Below are positions 1 through 10,736 of a DNA stretch of 64,000 bases, piece by piece. Where the stretch lies: contig JBCNJP010000006.1 of assembly GCA_039602395.1 (NCBI GenBank), forward strand, positions 59,952,429-60,016,428, in the 5' to 3' direction. Both the position numbers and the translations under genes were made by a program. How positions within the stretch are numbered: position 1 is the first letter of the stretch; each line of letters begins with the position of its first letter. Under the pieces are notes generated by a model. That model had not been told where the DNA came from. It made no database searches and was given only the letters and a program-made list of their open reading frames with translations. The DNA is from Deinandra increscens subsp. villosa (taxonomy: Eukaryota > Streptophyta > Magnoliopsida > Asterales > Asteraceae).

Positions 1-258
1 ACAGTGTTGATTATATGCACTTGGAGTGGTCGCCTATAGCTTCACGGGGGAAATTCATGCAAGGCAATCATCCACACCCAACAGTTATGCTAGGAGCAAT
101 AGGGTCACATGATTTGTGGTTTTGACTTGCTTTCTTTGTAGTGGTCGACACGAATAACGACATCAACGTGTTTAAGCAATCACATTTCTTGAATAATAAT
201 ATTAAGGAAATGGCACCCGATTCATTATTTGAAGTAAACGAGATAGAATACATATATC

Positions 259-472
259 ACTACAAAAATGTCATTTAGTGGCAAAAAAAAAAAGTGCCAC
301 TAAGAAGCCAAAAAAAGTGCCACTAAAACTAGTTTTAGGATCAGCGGCACAGAAGAAAAGTGTCACTAGAAGTGGTGACACTAAAGCCTTTTAGTGGCAC
401 TTATTCAATGTGTCACACAAACTTTAGAACTTTAGTGGAACTTTTTTTTACCACTAAAAGATTATCCTAGTC
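259..472. mobile_element. Short CACTA-like insertion inside the Harbinger remnant
   Basis: The segment starts with CACTACAAAAATG, which resembles the CACTA (En/Spm) terminus. It is filled with short direct and inverted copies of TTTAGTGGCAC and GTGCCACTAAA, like CACTA subterminal repeats. It interrupts the transposase coding text between the FEVNE and GIYP blocks. I found no clean 3' terminus or 3-bp target duplication, so the end is approximate and the class is tentative. Confidence 0.45.
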
Positions 473-545
473 TGGTATGTGTTCGTATAAACTTTAGCTG
501 TGGAATATATATCCCGACTGGTATATGTTCGTATAAACTTTAGCA
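473..545 (+). repeat. Short direct duplication in transposase remnant
   Basis: A segment of about 28 bp containing tgttcgtataaactttag occurs at about 473-502 and again at about 517-545. The second copy sits in the expected coding context (GIYPDW..FV.TLA). The first is probably a local duplication made when the neighbouring insertion arrived. Confidence 0.6.
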
Positions 546-999
546 GAGAACACAATTGCTAAACGAAAAAACTTTGCAAAAGCTTAGGAGTCGGCAGGAA
601 GGATATAGAATGAGCATCCAGAGTGCTCTCGAAAAAAATCTACATTATAAAAAACCCGGCGGCACGGAAAGTTTATAAAATTATTTCCATCATATATGCG
701 TACATGATTTTACATAATATGATTATAAAATACCCGACATGGGCTGATGATGGGTATGCAATTTATGAATACGATCCCGACAATCTTGAACTGCCATACG
801 TGTAAATTTCCCAAGAGAGAATAGACGTAAATATTTTGGTGATTCGTAATTGTGATACATATGACATGCATCCTCAAAGAGGATTTGGTAGAACATATTG
901 ACTTTGTTCGAGATTGCATTTCAAGCGACAAAGATGAAGAGTAGACTATCTTTATATGATTTTTTTTAATTTTTACTTTATGTAACGTCATTTAATTTT

Positions 1000-1962
1000 T
1001 ATTTCATGCAACTTTTTTATTAGATGTAAACTTTTTTATTAATGTATTTTAATTAGTTTGGTTTTTAAATTAATTTAACGTGAAATAAATAATATTAAAA
1101 AATAGAAGTGTGCGTTTAAAAGCTAAGACAGAGGTATTTATTAAGGAAAACTGAATAGTGAAGGTTTGATGGATTTGACGTTAAAATGACGGAAAGAAAT
1201 GACGGAAAGCCTAATAGACCATTTAAAGCTCTATACCTTTTGTGATAAATGGCCGAACACAATGAAAAATACGTAACATTCTAATTTCTACAAGCGTATA
1301 AAGAAACATATAATAAGTATATGTGTTTACTTGGCTAACTAATCTCCAAAAAATAATTAACATTGATTTAACTTGTCTTAATGTTTTAAAAAAGGTAACA
1401 GTTTTTATCTCATATCGTTTGCATAAGAATGTAAGTATAAAGTAACATGGTAAGTTCGTCATGATACCACCAATTAAAAATTATATAACGAACACAACTT
1501 TTAAGTTTGTTTAACTAACTAGAAGTTGCTATGTGCATTGTTATGTGGTGTGCTACGCTTTGATTTGATTTGAATGTTTATTGTTTAGTATGTTATCATA
1601 TACGTGTTGTAGGTTTTACATGTATTGGTTAAAAGTCAAAAAAAAAAAATTAAAATTAGGGTGGAAAGTGTAAAGAGAGATGTATGAAGCTAGGAAAAAC
1701 TTGGAAGTTATAAAGACAAACACAAAGTTTATGAATAAAACCCCTTTTCATTTTCTAAGAACCCTAATTTCACACACAAGTCGTTCCTCTACGTTGATTG
1801 ATTTCCAATACAAGATTAATGGATTTCTAATATGTACGATAAACGATAAATGTTGAATCACTAGTCACTTCACTGATTTATGAAATTTAATCTTTGTAAA
1901 TGTTTTTTTAATGTAATATATGTTTTTTTTAAAGGAGAATGATGGTCTTGGCATTGGATCAC
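1000..1962. other. AT-rich spacer, no gene seen
   Basis: This stretch is AT-rich with short chance open frames only. About 1000-1200 may be the 3' flank of the Harbinger remnant. I see no coding block, RNA gene or bounded repeat in the remainder. Confidence 0.6.
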
Positions 1963-1965
1963 TAA

Positions 1966-2650
1966 GGGGCTGTTTGATAACCACTTACCCAGTCTAGTAA
2001 GAGCTTACCAGGGACTGGGTCACTAGTAAGCTTGTTTGATTGGATTGTTAACCTACTCGGACCGAATAAGAGCATCGGACCGAGTCCTTTAAATATTTCT
2101 AGCTGACCGACCAAATGAGAAACTGACCGACCAAATGTATTAATTAAGCAACGCATTTCTTTTTTTTTTAAGAATAAAATAAAAAATACTCTCATACTTT
2201 AAATAAGCATAACTTCTTTAAAACTAGATAAATATTGAAAATAAGCACACCATTACGCGTGAAATTGAAAAACGATTCAAACTAGATATATATTTATATG
2301 CTTTCGGTGAATGTTTGAAAAGTCGAGACGAACACGATGTCGGTGATGTTTAATCAAGCATAACTCCTCCAAAACTAAATGAATCTCGAAAGTAAGCACG
2401 CCGTTGCGCTCGAAATTAAAAAACGATTCAAACTAGACCTATATTGATATGCTTTCAGTGAATGTTTAAGATTGTTTTTAATACATTAAAAACAAATAGC
2501 TATATACATGCATTTTCTCAGTCAGCTCTTACCCAGTCAGCTACTATCAAACACCCAAGTTTCAATCAGAGTTTCTTACTCAATCAGCTCTTACTCACTC
2601 AGCTCTTACTCAATCAGCTCTTACCCAGTTAGCAACTATCAAACAACCCC
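1966..2650. mobile_element. Harbinger/Tourist-like non-autonomous element
   Basis: The element opens with GGGGCTGTTTGATA and closes with TATCAAACAACCCC, a near-perfect terminal inverted repeat. It is flanked on both sides by TAA (1963-1965 and 2651-2653), the 3-bp target duplication typical of PIF/Harbinger. Length is 685 bp with no coding capacity. Copies of a motif like ACCCAGTCAGCTCTTAC repeat near the right end (2515-2635). The interior holds a direct duplication listed separately. Confidence 0.85.
2198..2470 (+). repeat. Internal direct duplication, about 124 bp x 2
   Basis: Units 2198-2322 and 2347-2470 both run from an AAGCATAACT block through AACGATTCAAACTAGA to GCTTTC.GTGAATGTTT. 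They are diverged copies, so the duplication predates much of the element's decay. Confidence 0.75.
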
Positions 2651-2699
2651 TAAGAGCATTACATTTAAGTCTACTGTGTAAGTGATGGTGAAGGGCTAA

Positions 2700-3550
2700 A
2701 TCAAAAACAAGAAGCTTGTTGTTTAGAATGGAATCCCATTGTTACTTGAGACCCAATCACAGATTCCGAATGTGGGTAATCCAATCATTCGGAATCAGCT
2801 TAGTAATTGTATTAACCTTGTATCTAGTGCGGGTATGGTGGACAGGAAAGATGAATGGATATGGAAGATGGAGGATCATGGAGAGTTCACCAAACAATTC
2901 GATAAAGAGTGCAATTCAATAAAAACATGTCCGAGACTTATGATGGTGATTTTGATGAAAACAAGCTAACACCCAAGAAGATCAAGTTCTTTATTTGGAG
3001 ACTAGGCATCAACAAACTTTCGGTCAAATAAGCGCTAAAAAGGAAAATGAATACAAATGGCGTCCATAAATTGCGAGTTGTGCGATCAACATGTGGAAAG
3101 TGTAGAGTATCTTTTATAATATTGAAAGGTTACTCGAGAAGTGATGGGTCAAATAACAAATTGGTGTAAATTATCGCAAATGCCAAGACTTTCATTTAAT
3201 TAATTCAAGAAGTACACAAATGACTTATACAAGTATAAGAAACAGAGGTTATGTAATATTACAAACAGCAGCTTGGAGTATTTGGTGTGTAGAAATATAA
3301 AAGCTTCCAGTGATGTCTCGTTCAACTTGACTAAGATCATAGAAGAAATCAAGGTGCTATGTTTCATGTGGGTCAAAAATCAAAGTAGAGACAAAGAACT
3401 CGAATGGAAGAAGTCGTGTAATTTCAGTTATATAAATATGGGGTAAGATGTAAGTCTGTAACATGGTGTAAGATATAAGTTTGTAATATTTGTTCATGTT
3501 TGGTTCAAGTTGCTTGCTTGAAATCATTCATAATTAATAAAAACTTCGTT
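2700..3550 (+). pseudogene. LINE 3' remnant (zf-RVT domain)
   Basis: Broken frames read in order: PNVGNPIIRNQLSNCINLVSS, RKDEWIWKMEDHGEFT, then KKIKFFIWRLGINKLSVK, CELCDQHVESVEYLL, and later AAWSIWC and CYVSCGSK-like text. This matches the tail of plant non-LTR retrotransposon ORF2, namely the W.W...G.F / pKK..F.WR zinc-binding zf-RVT region and the following W..RN...F block. Several stops and frameshifts are present and no reverse transcriptase core is seen, so it is a 5'-truncated dead copy. The 3' end fades into AATAAAAACTTCGTTG near 3550. Confidence 0.75.
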
Positions 3551-3589
3551 GTAGTTAAAAAATTTATCAATTTTAAAAAGAAATTTGGA

Positions 3590-3607
3590 GGGGGGGGGGG
3601 GGGGGGG
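3590..3607 (+). repeat. Poly-G tract (18 G)
   Basis: A run of 18 guanines follows the LINE remnant. It could be a true homopolymer or a length-uncertain sequencing stretch. Confidence 0.9.
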
Positions 3608-3776
3608 TTGTGTGTTTAATAAATGAGGGTGTAAATAGCCCACCCTATACAAAATTGTTGTGTTCGTGGATAAACAATTTGAAGATCACATGTGTGGAAT
3701 AACATCGGGTCTACAGTCTACTTATAAGGTGGTCCATAACTTTTCAATTGCCTACCAAATGCATGATGATTAGTTG

Positions 3777-4495
3777 TAGGGGTGTGCATGGATCGGTTTG
3801 AATAAAATTTTGCTAAAACCAAATCCCAAACCAAACTTCGGTTTTTACAATTTTCAAATCCATTCGGATTCGGTTTTTTCGGTTTCATGGATTTCGGTTT
3901 TTGGTTTTTTACGGTTTGGATTCGGTTTTTTCAGATTCAAATTCATATAAATTTTTGGGGTGAAAAAAAACTAATAATATTAAATTTGAGTCTGCTTATT
4001 TTTCAATTGTAGATTAATTGACTACTAATATCATTCAAACAAAACTATAAAATCCATAGCGTTGCAAAATGACCCAATCTCAAACAAATACATTCAAATA
4101 AATCCTTAACAATCTAACATCAACAACTCAAGGATCCATAATGTTGCATAATAATCCAAAATCAAACAAATCCTTATCGGTCTAATCTCAAACACTCAAA
4201 TTACATTTAAATAAATATTAAATTTGCATAATGATCTAATCTCAAAAACTAAAAAATCCTAATGATTTTAAATAAAATTTTAAAATAAAAATTTAAAACC
4301 CTTCAATGATTAAATGGATCGGTTCGCTTTTTCTGGATTTTCCTTTAGCTAAAACCAAATTCGATCCGAAATTTCGGATTTTAGAAAATTCAATCCAAAA
4401 CAACTGGTTTCTATTTTGATTCGGTTTTTTCGGATTGGTTTTTTCAGTTTTTTTTTTATTTCGAGTCGGTTTTTTCGGATTCTTGCACACCCATA
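3777..4495. mobile_element. Non-autonomous hAT element with perfect 8-bp TSD
   Basis: The left end is TAGGGGTGTGCA and the right end, reverse-complemented, is TATGGGTGTGCA. The flanks are identical octamers, ATTAGTTG, at 3769-3776 and 4496-4503. An 8-bp target duplication with a GGGTGTGCA-type terminus is diagnostic of hAT elements. The 719-bp body is rich in CGGTTTTTTCGGATT motifs in both orientations and encodes nothing recognisable. Confidence 0.9.
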
Positions 4496-4607
4496 ATTAG
4501 TTGATTCTTTTTACTAGCCAAGTCTGTACACAAATTTATTTATTTGAAAAAATTAGTCTCAAACTATTTTTAACAATTGAATTTTATTAAAACACCCTAA
4601 CAAGAAG

Positions 4608-4675
4608 CTAAGAACAAAATGAACCTGCATAAAGAAAGAAACTAAGAACAAAATGAACCTGCATAAAGAAAGAAG
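4608..4675 (+). repeat. 34-bp tandem duplication
   Basis: Two essentially identical 34-bp units begin CTAAGAACAAAATGAACC at 4608 and 4642. A shorter repeat of TCTTCTCAA follows near 4690. Confidence 0.9.
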
Positions 4676-5069
4676 TTAAAATTATACCAATCTTCTCAAT
4701 CTTCTCAATCTATAGTAACAACTTTCCCATATTTTTGAACCACAAAAATGCTAACATTTTAACCCAAACTTATTTAAATATAATAACTTATCGATAAAAG
4801 ACTAACGAGGAAATCAAGTAAACCTAAATATAACACAATCAAACTCTCAACAAATAACAATAAGAGTATATTTAGAGGTGTTCAGGATTCCAATCAGATT
4901 CAAAAATTCAAAACTCAACTTGATTTGATTTCAAAATCATCAGTTTGAAATTATGTTCGAAGTTCCAAGTTCGAATTTGATTTGATTCGATATCTGATAT
5001 CGAATTTCGAATCGAATTTGAATTTGAATTTAAAAGTCGAATTTGATTCGAAATTCGAAATAGAAGTAT

Positions 5070-5085
5070 CACACACACACACACT

Positions 5086-5131
<46 letters not shown>
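5070..5131 (+). repeat. AC then TA microsatellite
   Basis: A short (AC)n passes into a (TA)n tract of about 44 bp that abuts the fold-back element beginning at 5132. Confidence 0.95.
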
Positions 5132-5133
<2 letters not shown>

Positions 5134-5604
5134 TAAAAGATCCGTGTAGACCCCTTATTTTTTGTAGACCCCGTAGACCCCTTATAAAACTCAATAAAAC
5201 TCAATAAAACTCATTAAAACTCACTAAAAATAAAACTCAGTTTTGTTAATTTAGTTTTTTTTATTTGCGATAAGCTTTTAAGAACAAAAAAAGACAATTA
5301 AAAAAAAAGAAAAACGAAAAACATTAAAAATTGAACATTTTAAGACAATGAGTTTTAAAAATCAATGAGTCTAAAACTCAATAAACTCAATAAAACTCAG
5401 TGTTGCGTTTAAAACTCATTGTCTTAAAATGTTCGATTTTTAATGTTTTTTGTTTTTTTTAATTTATTTATTTATTTTTTTTGGTTCTTAGAAGCTTATC
5501 TTAATAAAAAAACCAAATTTACAACACTGAGTTTTATTTTTATTGAGTTTTATAGGGGTCTACGGGGTCTACAAAATTTAAGGGGTCTACACGGAACCCT
5601 TCCC
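5132..5604. mobile_element. Fold-back element flanked by TA tracts
   Basis: The two halves are near reverse complements over most of the 473 bp. The left begins GGTAAAAGATCCGTGTAGAC and the right, reverse-complemented, begins GGGAAGGGTTCCGTGTAGAC. Both continue through GTAGACCCC and AAAACTCAATAAAA motifs and a shared GATAAGCTT..TAAGAAC block. It lies between (TA)n tracts (5088-5131 and 5605 onward). There is no coding capacity. Class is unassigned; it resembles the TA-flanked elements at 18.8-20.0 kb in organisation. Confidence 0.75.
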
Positions 5605-5606
5605 TA

Positions 5607-5637
<31 letters not shown>

Positions 5638-6543
5638 TTATATTTATACATTTATTTTGTATATATATAAATATAAATAATTATACAAATATTTTAAATT
5701 GGTTTTTATAGACAACTACTCATTTTCACATATTTAAAAATTTTAAAAATTTGATGCTTGAAATATTTTAATTTGAAAACACGCATTCTCTAGTTTGGCA
5801 TTATGTGGATTCACTTTATCATCATCATTTTTTCAAATGATTTAATTGTATTATGTTCTATAACTATTTTGTTGTATAGATGTACAAGAAAACTGCAAAT
5901 CTTGTGGTTTTTACGGGATGCTTTAAGTTGAATGTTTTGAATGATAAGTTGTCTCTCATAATTATTACTGAACAAAGTTATTTTAGATATGGATGTTTTG
6001 AATATTAAGCTAAACTTTGTCTAATTTGACGTTTCCATTTTGAATGTTAAACAATAATTTTTTTTATTTGTCTTTCGAGTGTTCTATTAGTTTTACATAT
6101 AGATTTGTACTTTTTAGTAAAATAATTTTGAATTTATTCAAATTCGATTCGAATTCGAATACTGAATTCGAATTCGAAATGCAATTTTGAATTCAAATTT
6201 GAAATGCAAATCCAAGTTTTAAAAAAACTGAACTTTGAATAACTCATTTGATTATTCGAGTATTGGAGTTCGATTTGTTGAATACCCCTAGGTATAATAG
6301 AAAATCAACACATTGTACTTTATATGTCGTGAAATTATTTTATTTAATTTTCATTATATATTTTACCATTATTGTGCAATTATTGTTTGAACTTACAATA
6401 TTATCTTAAAATGGGCTTTATTTGTTTGTTTTACAATATGGAAGGGAAGATGAAAAATATATATAGTATTGATATCTCATTCTCTATTTTCATGTTTTAA
6501 AAATAATCATTTTTTAAATCTAAATTAATATTTTCTTTGACTT

Positions 6544-6684
6544 TGTTAGTCATGATTCTGTTTAATTATTGTTAGATAGTTAGTTAGGCGGAGTTAGTAA
6601 GTTAGTTAGTATGATGATGTATATATAGAGTTGTAATCATAGTTAGTTGAATACAACAAACCTTTCCTCTCATTTGCGTCCACA
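6544..6684 (+). repeat. Copia 5' LTR
   Basis: This 141-bp LTR begins TGTTAGTCATGATT and ends GCGTCCACA. A TATATATA box at about 6620-6627 is a plausible promoter for the element. Tandem GTTAGTTAG motifs lie upstream of it. Confidence 0.95.
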
Positions 6685-6700
6685 TGGTATCAGAGCAGTA
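6685..6700 (+). other. Primer-binding site (tRNA-Met type)
   Basis: TGGTATCAGAGCAGTA lies immediately after the 5' LTR. TGGTATCAGAGC complements the 3' end of initiator tRNA-Met, the usual primer of plant Copia elements. Confidence 0.9.
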
Positions 6701-6833
6701 GCTCTTTCTTTCCGATTCCGTTTTCTGTTCCTTTTCCGGCAAACTTTCCGTTCATCTCCGTTGTCATCTCCGGTCATTTTCCAGTCATTTTTTCTTCTAT
6801 TCTTCCGTTTTTCGCTGCGAATTCCTGCAAATC

Positions 6834-7751
6834 ATGTATGATTCTTCTGTTAATTCAACTATTGCTTCATCGGATCCTTTATATCTTCATCCATCAGATC
6901 ATCCTGGTATGTTACTTGTATCAAAAGTCTTCGATGGATCTGGTTTTCCGGCATGGAAACGAGCTATCACCATCGCTTTATCAGCCAAAAACAAATTTGG
7001 CTTTGGCGACGGTACTGTTACTCTACCTTCAAACTCCGATCATGTTCCGATTTGGACCAGATGTAAGAATATGGTCATTTCCTGGATATTAAACACTCTT
7101 TCACGAGATATAAGTGATAGCGTCCTTTATGTTGATACTGCTGAGAAGCTGTGGACAGAATTGTCTGATCGATATGAACAATCCAATGGTGCTAAACTAT
7201 ATCAACTTCAAAAGAGTTCGTCTGCAATTTCACAAGGAAGTATGGATATCGCTACCTATTATACGAAGATCAAGGCTCTCTGGGATGAATTAAACGCTAT
7301 AGATTTGCTTCCTGCTTGTACCTGCACTGCTTCGTCTGATTTCGCTAAACGAGAAGCAAATCAGAAATTAGTTCAATTTCTCATGGGCCTCAATCCTAGT
7401 TACGACACTGTGAGAGGTAACATTCTAATGATGTCCCCTTTACCTTCTGTCAACAAAGCATATTCTCTACTTATTCAAGATGAAAAGCAACGTGAAATTC
7501 ATTCATCCAGTCCTTTTGTTACTGAAACTTCTTCTATGAATGTTGACTCGAACTCAAAGAAATTCATAGTGTGTTCTCATTGTAAAAAGAGTGGACATCA
7601 TGTTAGTAAGTGTTATCGCCTTATTGGTTTTCCAAAGGATTTTAAGTTTACCAAAGGTAAACGATCTGGTGCTAATATGGTTCTTGATGCTAAAGATGAG
7701 GTTTCTCCTGGTATTACCCAAGAACAGTATTACCCAAGAACAGTGTTCTGA
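6834..7751 (+). CDS. Copia Gag polyprotein segment
   Basis: This open frame of 305 codons starts MYDSS, 149 bp downstream of the LTR. The N-terminal block LYLHPSDHPGMLLVSKVFDG with FPAWKRAITIALSAKNK is the standard start of Copia Gag. A UBN2-type capsid region follows (LWTELSDRYEQSNGAKLYQL, IKALWDELNAID, FLMGLNPSYDTVRGNILMM). A CX2CX4HX4C zinc knuckle, CSHCKKSGHHVSKC, sits near residues 247-260. It would package element RNA in virus-like particles. The frame ends early in a duplicated 16-bp stretch (TATTACCCAAGAACAG twice, near 7711-7744). In relatives an ITQEQ-like motif is followed by the spacer and protease, which are absent here. Confidence 0.85.
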   Translation: MYDSSVNSTIASSDPLYLHPSDHPGMLLVSKVFDGSGFPAWKRAITIALSAKNKFGFGDGTVTLPSNSDHVPIWTRCKNMVISWILNTLSRDISDSVLYVDTAEKLWTELSDRYEQSNGAKLYQLQKSSSAISQGSMDIATYYTKIKALWDELNAIDLLPACTCTASSDFAKREANQKLVQFLMGLNPSYDTVRGNILMMSPLPSVNKAYSLLIQDEKQREIHSSSPFVTETSSMNVDSNSKKFIVCSHCKKSGHHVSKCYRLIGFPKDFKFTKGKRSGANMVLDAKDEVSPGITQEQYYPRTVF

Positions 7752-10729
7752 TGCTAATGGGATTCTATATTTCACTAAGACTTCTTGCATGTTGCAGGCC
7801 CCTTCCATGAAGAGGCCCTTGGTAGTTGGTGAATTAATTCATGGCTTGTACCTGTTGAAGAACTCCTTTCAGCATTCGTCCAGTCCCTTGGTTGTTACCA
7901 AATCTTTTTGTAATAATGTTGTCAATAGCACTATATGGCACACTAGACTTGGCCATCTGCCATTTTACAAACTAAAGACTTTAAAACTGTCTTCTAGTAC
8001 TTCTTTTGATCATTCTTGTCCTTGTGATGTTTGTGCTAGAGCTCGTCAACATAAACTTCCTTTTCCCCATAGTTCTAGATCCACTTCTGCTCCTTTTGAG
8101 CTCATTCACATTGATGTTTGGGGGCCATATTCCACTAACACTTATAATGGTTTTAAATATTTTTTGACTATTGTGGATGATTACAGTCGTACTACATGGA
8201 CTCATTTGCTTACCACTAAAAGCAATGCTTTTGTGGTTCTTCAAGCATTTGTTGAAATGGTTGACACACAATTTCACAAAAGAATCAAAAGTGTCCGATC
8301 AGACAATGCCTTTGAGTTAGGTTCTGGTCATCAACAAAAAGAATATTTGTTGAGCAAAGGTATTTTACATCAAACATCTTGTGTTGGTGTTCCTCAACAA
8401 AATGGTATTGTGGAACGCAAACACAAACATCTTCTCGAAACTGCTCGTGCTCTTTTATTTCAGTCCAAATTACCTTTGTCTTTTTGGGTAATTGTGTGCT
8501 CACAGCTACCCATCTTATCAATCTGTTTCCTTCCAAGGTGTTACAAAATAAAACTCCTCATGAACTATTGTTTAACAAAACACCTTCTTATTCTCATTTA
8601 CGGTCTTTTGGTTGCCTTTCTTATGTCTCTATTCTTTCTCATGGCAGAGACAAATTTAAACCAAGAGCTATCCCTTGCATTTTCATTGGTTATCCTTTGG
8701 GTAAAAAGGGGTACAAATTTTTTGATCCTTCAACTAAATCCATTCTTGTATCTCGTGATGTTGTCTTTTTTGAATCCTTGTTTCCTTCTGTTCAAAAGTC
8801 TACTTCTCAGCCTCTTTTTCCTGTCCTTGACAACTCACTTTTCTTTTCAGACTTTCCTGATGGGTCACCATCACCTTTGACTTCAGATGGGTCACCATCA
8901 CCTTTGCCTTCTGATGGGTCACCTCCATCTGTTCCTTTACCCACTTCTCCATCTTTTTCTTCTGAGCCTATTCCTTATCCTGTCGTTACTCAACACTCCT
9001 CTATACCTCCCTCTGCCCCTTCTCTTCGTCATACATCTCGGGTCCCACATCCTCCTGCTTATCTTGACTCATATGTTTGCAATAATGCTTCTCATGATTC
9101 CTCTTGTTTTCATACTATTACTAATTTTTGTTGTTCTACTTCTCGTGTTTCTCTTGACACTAAGGCTACACAACTCTTACATGCTATAGATATTCTTCAT
9201 GAACCTCTTTCTTATAAAGAGGCTGCCACTAAAGTTGAATGGCAAAAGGCTATGCAAACAGAAATGGATGCTCTTGAGGCTAATCGTACATGGGTTGTAG
9301 TTGAAGTTCCTTCTCATAAGAAACCCATTAAGTCTATATGGGTTTACAAGATTAAGTATCTTGCTGATGGTTCCGTGGAACGATGTAAAGCTCGTTTGGT
9401 TGTCCGAGGAGATACTAAAAAATATGGTCTTGATTATACAGAAACCTTTTCACCGGTCATCAAGATGACCACAATTCTAGCTCTTTTAGCTGTTGCTACT
9501 AAAATGCAATGGTCTCTTTCACAACTGGACGTTAATAACGCTTTTTTGCATGGTTCCTTAGACGAAGAAATATACATGCAAGCTCCTCAAGGTATGGATT
9601 TACCTGCTGGTAAATGCCTCAAGCTTCTTAAATCCCTTTATGGGCTTAAACAGGCCTCACGGCAATGGTATGGCCGTTTATCTGATGCTTTGAAGTCCAG
9701 AGGTTATCTACGCTCCTCAAATGATTACTCTTTGTTTTATAAAACCATGGGTACTTCTGCAGTTTATCTTGCAGTTTATGTCGATGATATTCTTCTCACA
9801 GGCAATGATCCTGCTGAACTTTCTGCTATCAAAGCTTTTTTGAATGATACATTTCGCATCAAGGACTTGGGATTCGTTAATTATTTTTTTGGGCATGAAA
9901 GTACTTCCTCATACTTCTGGTCTCATTCTCACTCAACGCAAGTTTGCTGCTGATCTTGTTACTGAGTTTCTTCCTTCTCCTATTCCATTTGTTCAGTGCC
10001 CTTTACCTGCCAACTTACAACTCAAGCTTAATGATGGAGTTCCTATTTCTGATCCTTTATTATATCATAGGTTGGTTGGCAAGCTTAATTACTTAACCCA
10101 TAGAAGACCAGATCTTGTTTTTTCCGTCCAATTTTTAAGTCAGTTTATGCAAGATCCACATGTTCCTCATTGGGATGCTGCTCTTCATACTCTAGCTTAT
10201 GTTCATCATACTGCATCTCAAGGCTTATTCTTCAATAAAGATGTCGACTTTTCTTTAACAAGCCTATTGTGATTCTGATTGGGCTTCTTGTCCCAATACT
10301 CGTCGCTCGGTCAGTGGGTTCTATATTTCTCTTGGTGGCAGTCCTCTTTCCTGGAAATCTAAAAAGCAGCATACCGTGTCCCTAAGTTCAGCCGAGGCCG
10401 AGTATCGCTCTCTTCGACGAGTCACTGCTGAGTTAACTTGGTTAACTCGGTTACTTCATGACCTACAAGTTCCAGCCATTTCTCCTGTCCCTGTTAAGTG
10501 TGACAGTCAAGATGCCATTCATATTGCTAAAAATCCCGTCTTTCACGAACGCACCAAACACATTGAGCTGGATTGTCATTTTGTTCGTGAAAAGTTACAA
10601 GATGGCTTGATTTCTTTGGATCATACTACCTCTGTTGAGCAAGTTGCCGATATTCTAACAAAGAGCTTACCTAGACCACTTCATTCTCAATTCCTTTCCA
10701 AGTTGGGTGTTTCACAACCTCCAACTTGA
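7745..10729 (+). pseudogene. Copia pol: integrase, reverse transcriptase, RNase H; frameshifted
   Basis: Domains run in Copia order. A GAG-pre-integrase segment (LLQ.PSMKRPL, HTRLGHLPFYKL, then CDVC) supplies the HHCC zinc site. The integrase catalytic residues are visible in HIDVWGPY, RSDNAFEL and QQNGIVERKH. Reverse transcriptase reads EWQKAMQTEMDALE through QLDVNNAFLHG and YVDDILLTG. RNase H reads YCDSDWAS, LSSAEAEYRSL and ERTKHIELDCHFVR. Three single-base defects break the frame: one G lost from TTTTTGGGTAA at about 8486-8488, an extra T in the run at about 9883-9890, and an extra A near 10258-10261. The protease DSGA motif is absent. A proline-rich spacer carries 24-bp repeats (about 8866-8935). 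Confidence 0.9.
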
Positions 10730-10736
10730 GGGGGGG
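10727..10736 (+). other. Polypurine tract of the Copia element
   Basis: GAGGGGGGG lies directly before the 3' LTR, where plus-strand priming takes place in LTR retrotransposons. Confidence 0.8.

Larger units (their letters stand above)
1..830 (+). pseudogene. Degenerate PIF/Harbinger transposase
   Basis: This is a broken DDE nuclease gene of the PIF/Harbinger transposon superfamily. Read across frames, 80-250 gives family-like text (PTVMLGAIGSHDLWF, then NNDINVFKQS and PDSLFEVNE). About 565-620 gives a decayed FAK..ESA..I..EHPECS block, which corresponds to the usual FAKxQESARKDIERAFGVLQ region. The segment 623-805 contains YMILHNMII, the hallmark near the C-terminus of ALP1-like transposases. 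There are stops and frame changes throughout, and a separate insertion splits the gene at about 259-470. The 5' end lies outside the window. The family assignment rests on recognised conserved blocks; no function is expected. Confidence 0.8.
4873..6290. mobile_element. Old hAT-like element carrying a nested fold-back insertion
   Basis: The left end TAGAGGTGTTCA and the right end (reverse complement TAGGGGTATTCA) form a diverged 12-bp terminal repeat. The flanking octamers agtatatt and ggtataat match at 6 of 8 positions, consistent with an eroded hAT target duplication. The body is full of degenerate GAATTCGAATTCGAA-like motifs. The element at 5132-5604 with its TA tracts is inserted inside it. 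Confidence 0.65.

Noticed and set aside
4293..4490. Minus-strand frame rich in K, N and P
   Set aside because: It is the subterminal CGGTTTTTTCGG repeat of the hAT element read in one frame.
5443..5670. Open frame of 75 codons reading IYIYLYLYLY
   Set aside because: It is a translation of the fold-back element and TA/TTTATA repeats; low complexity, no gene.
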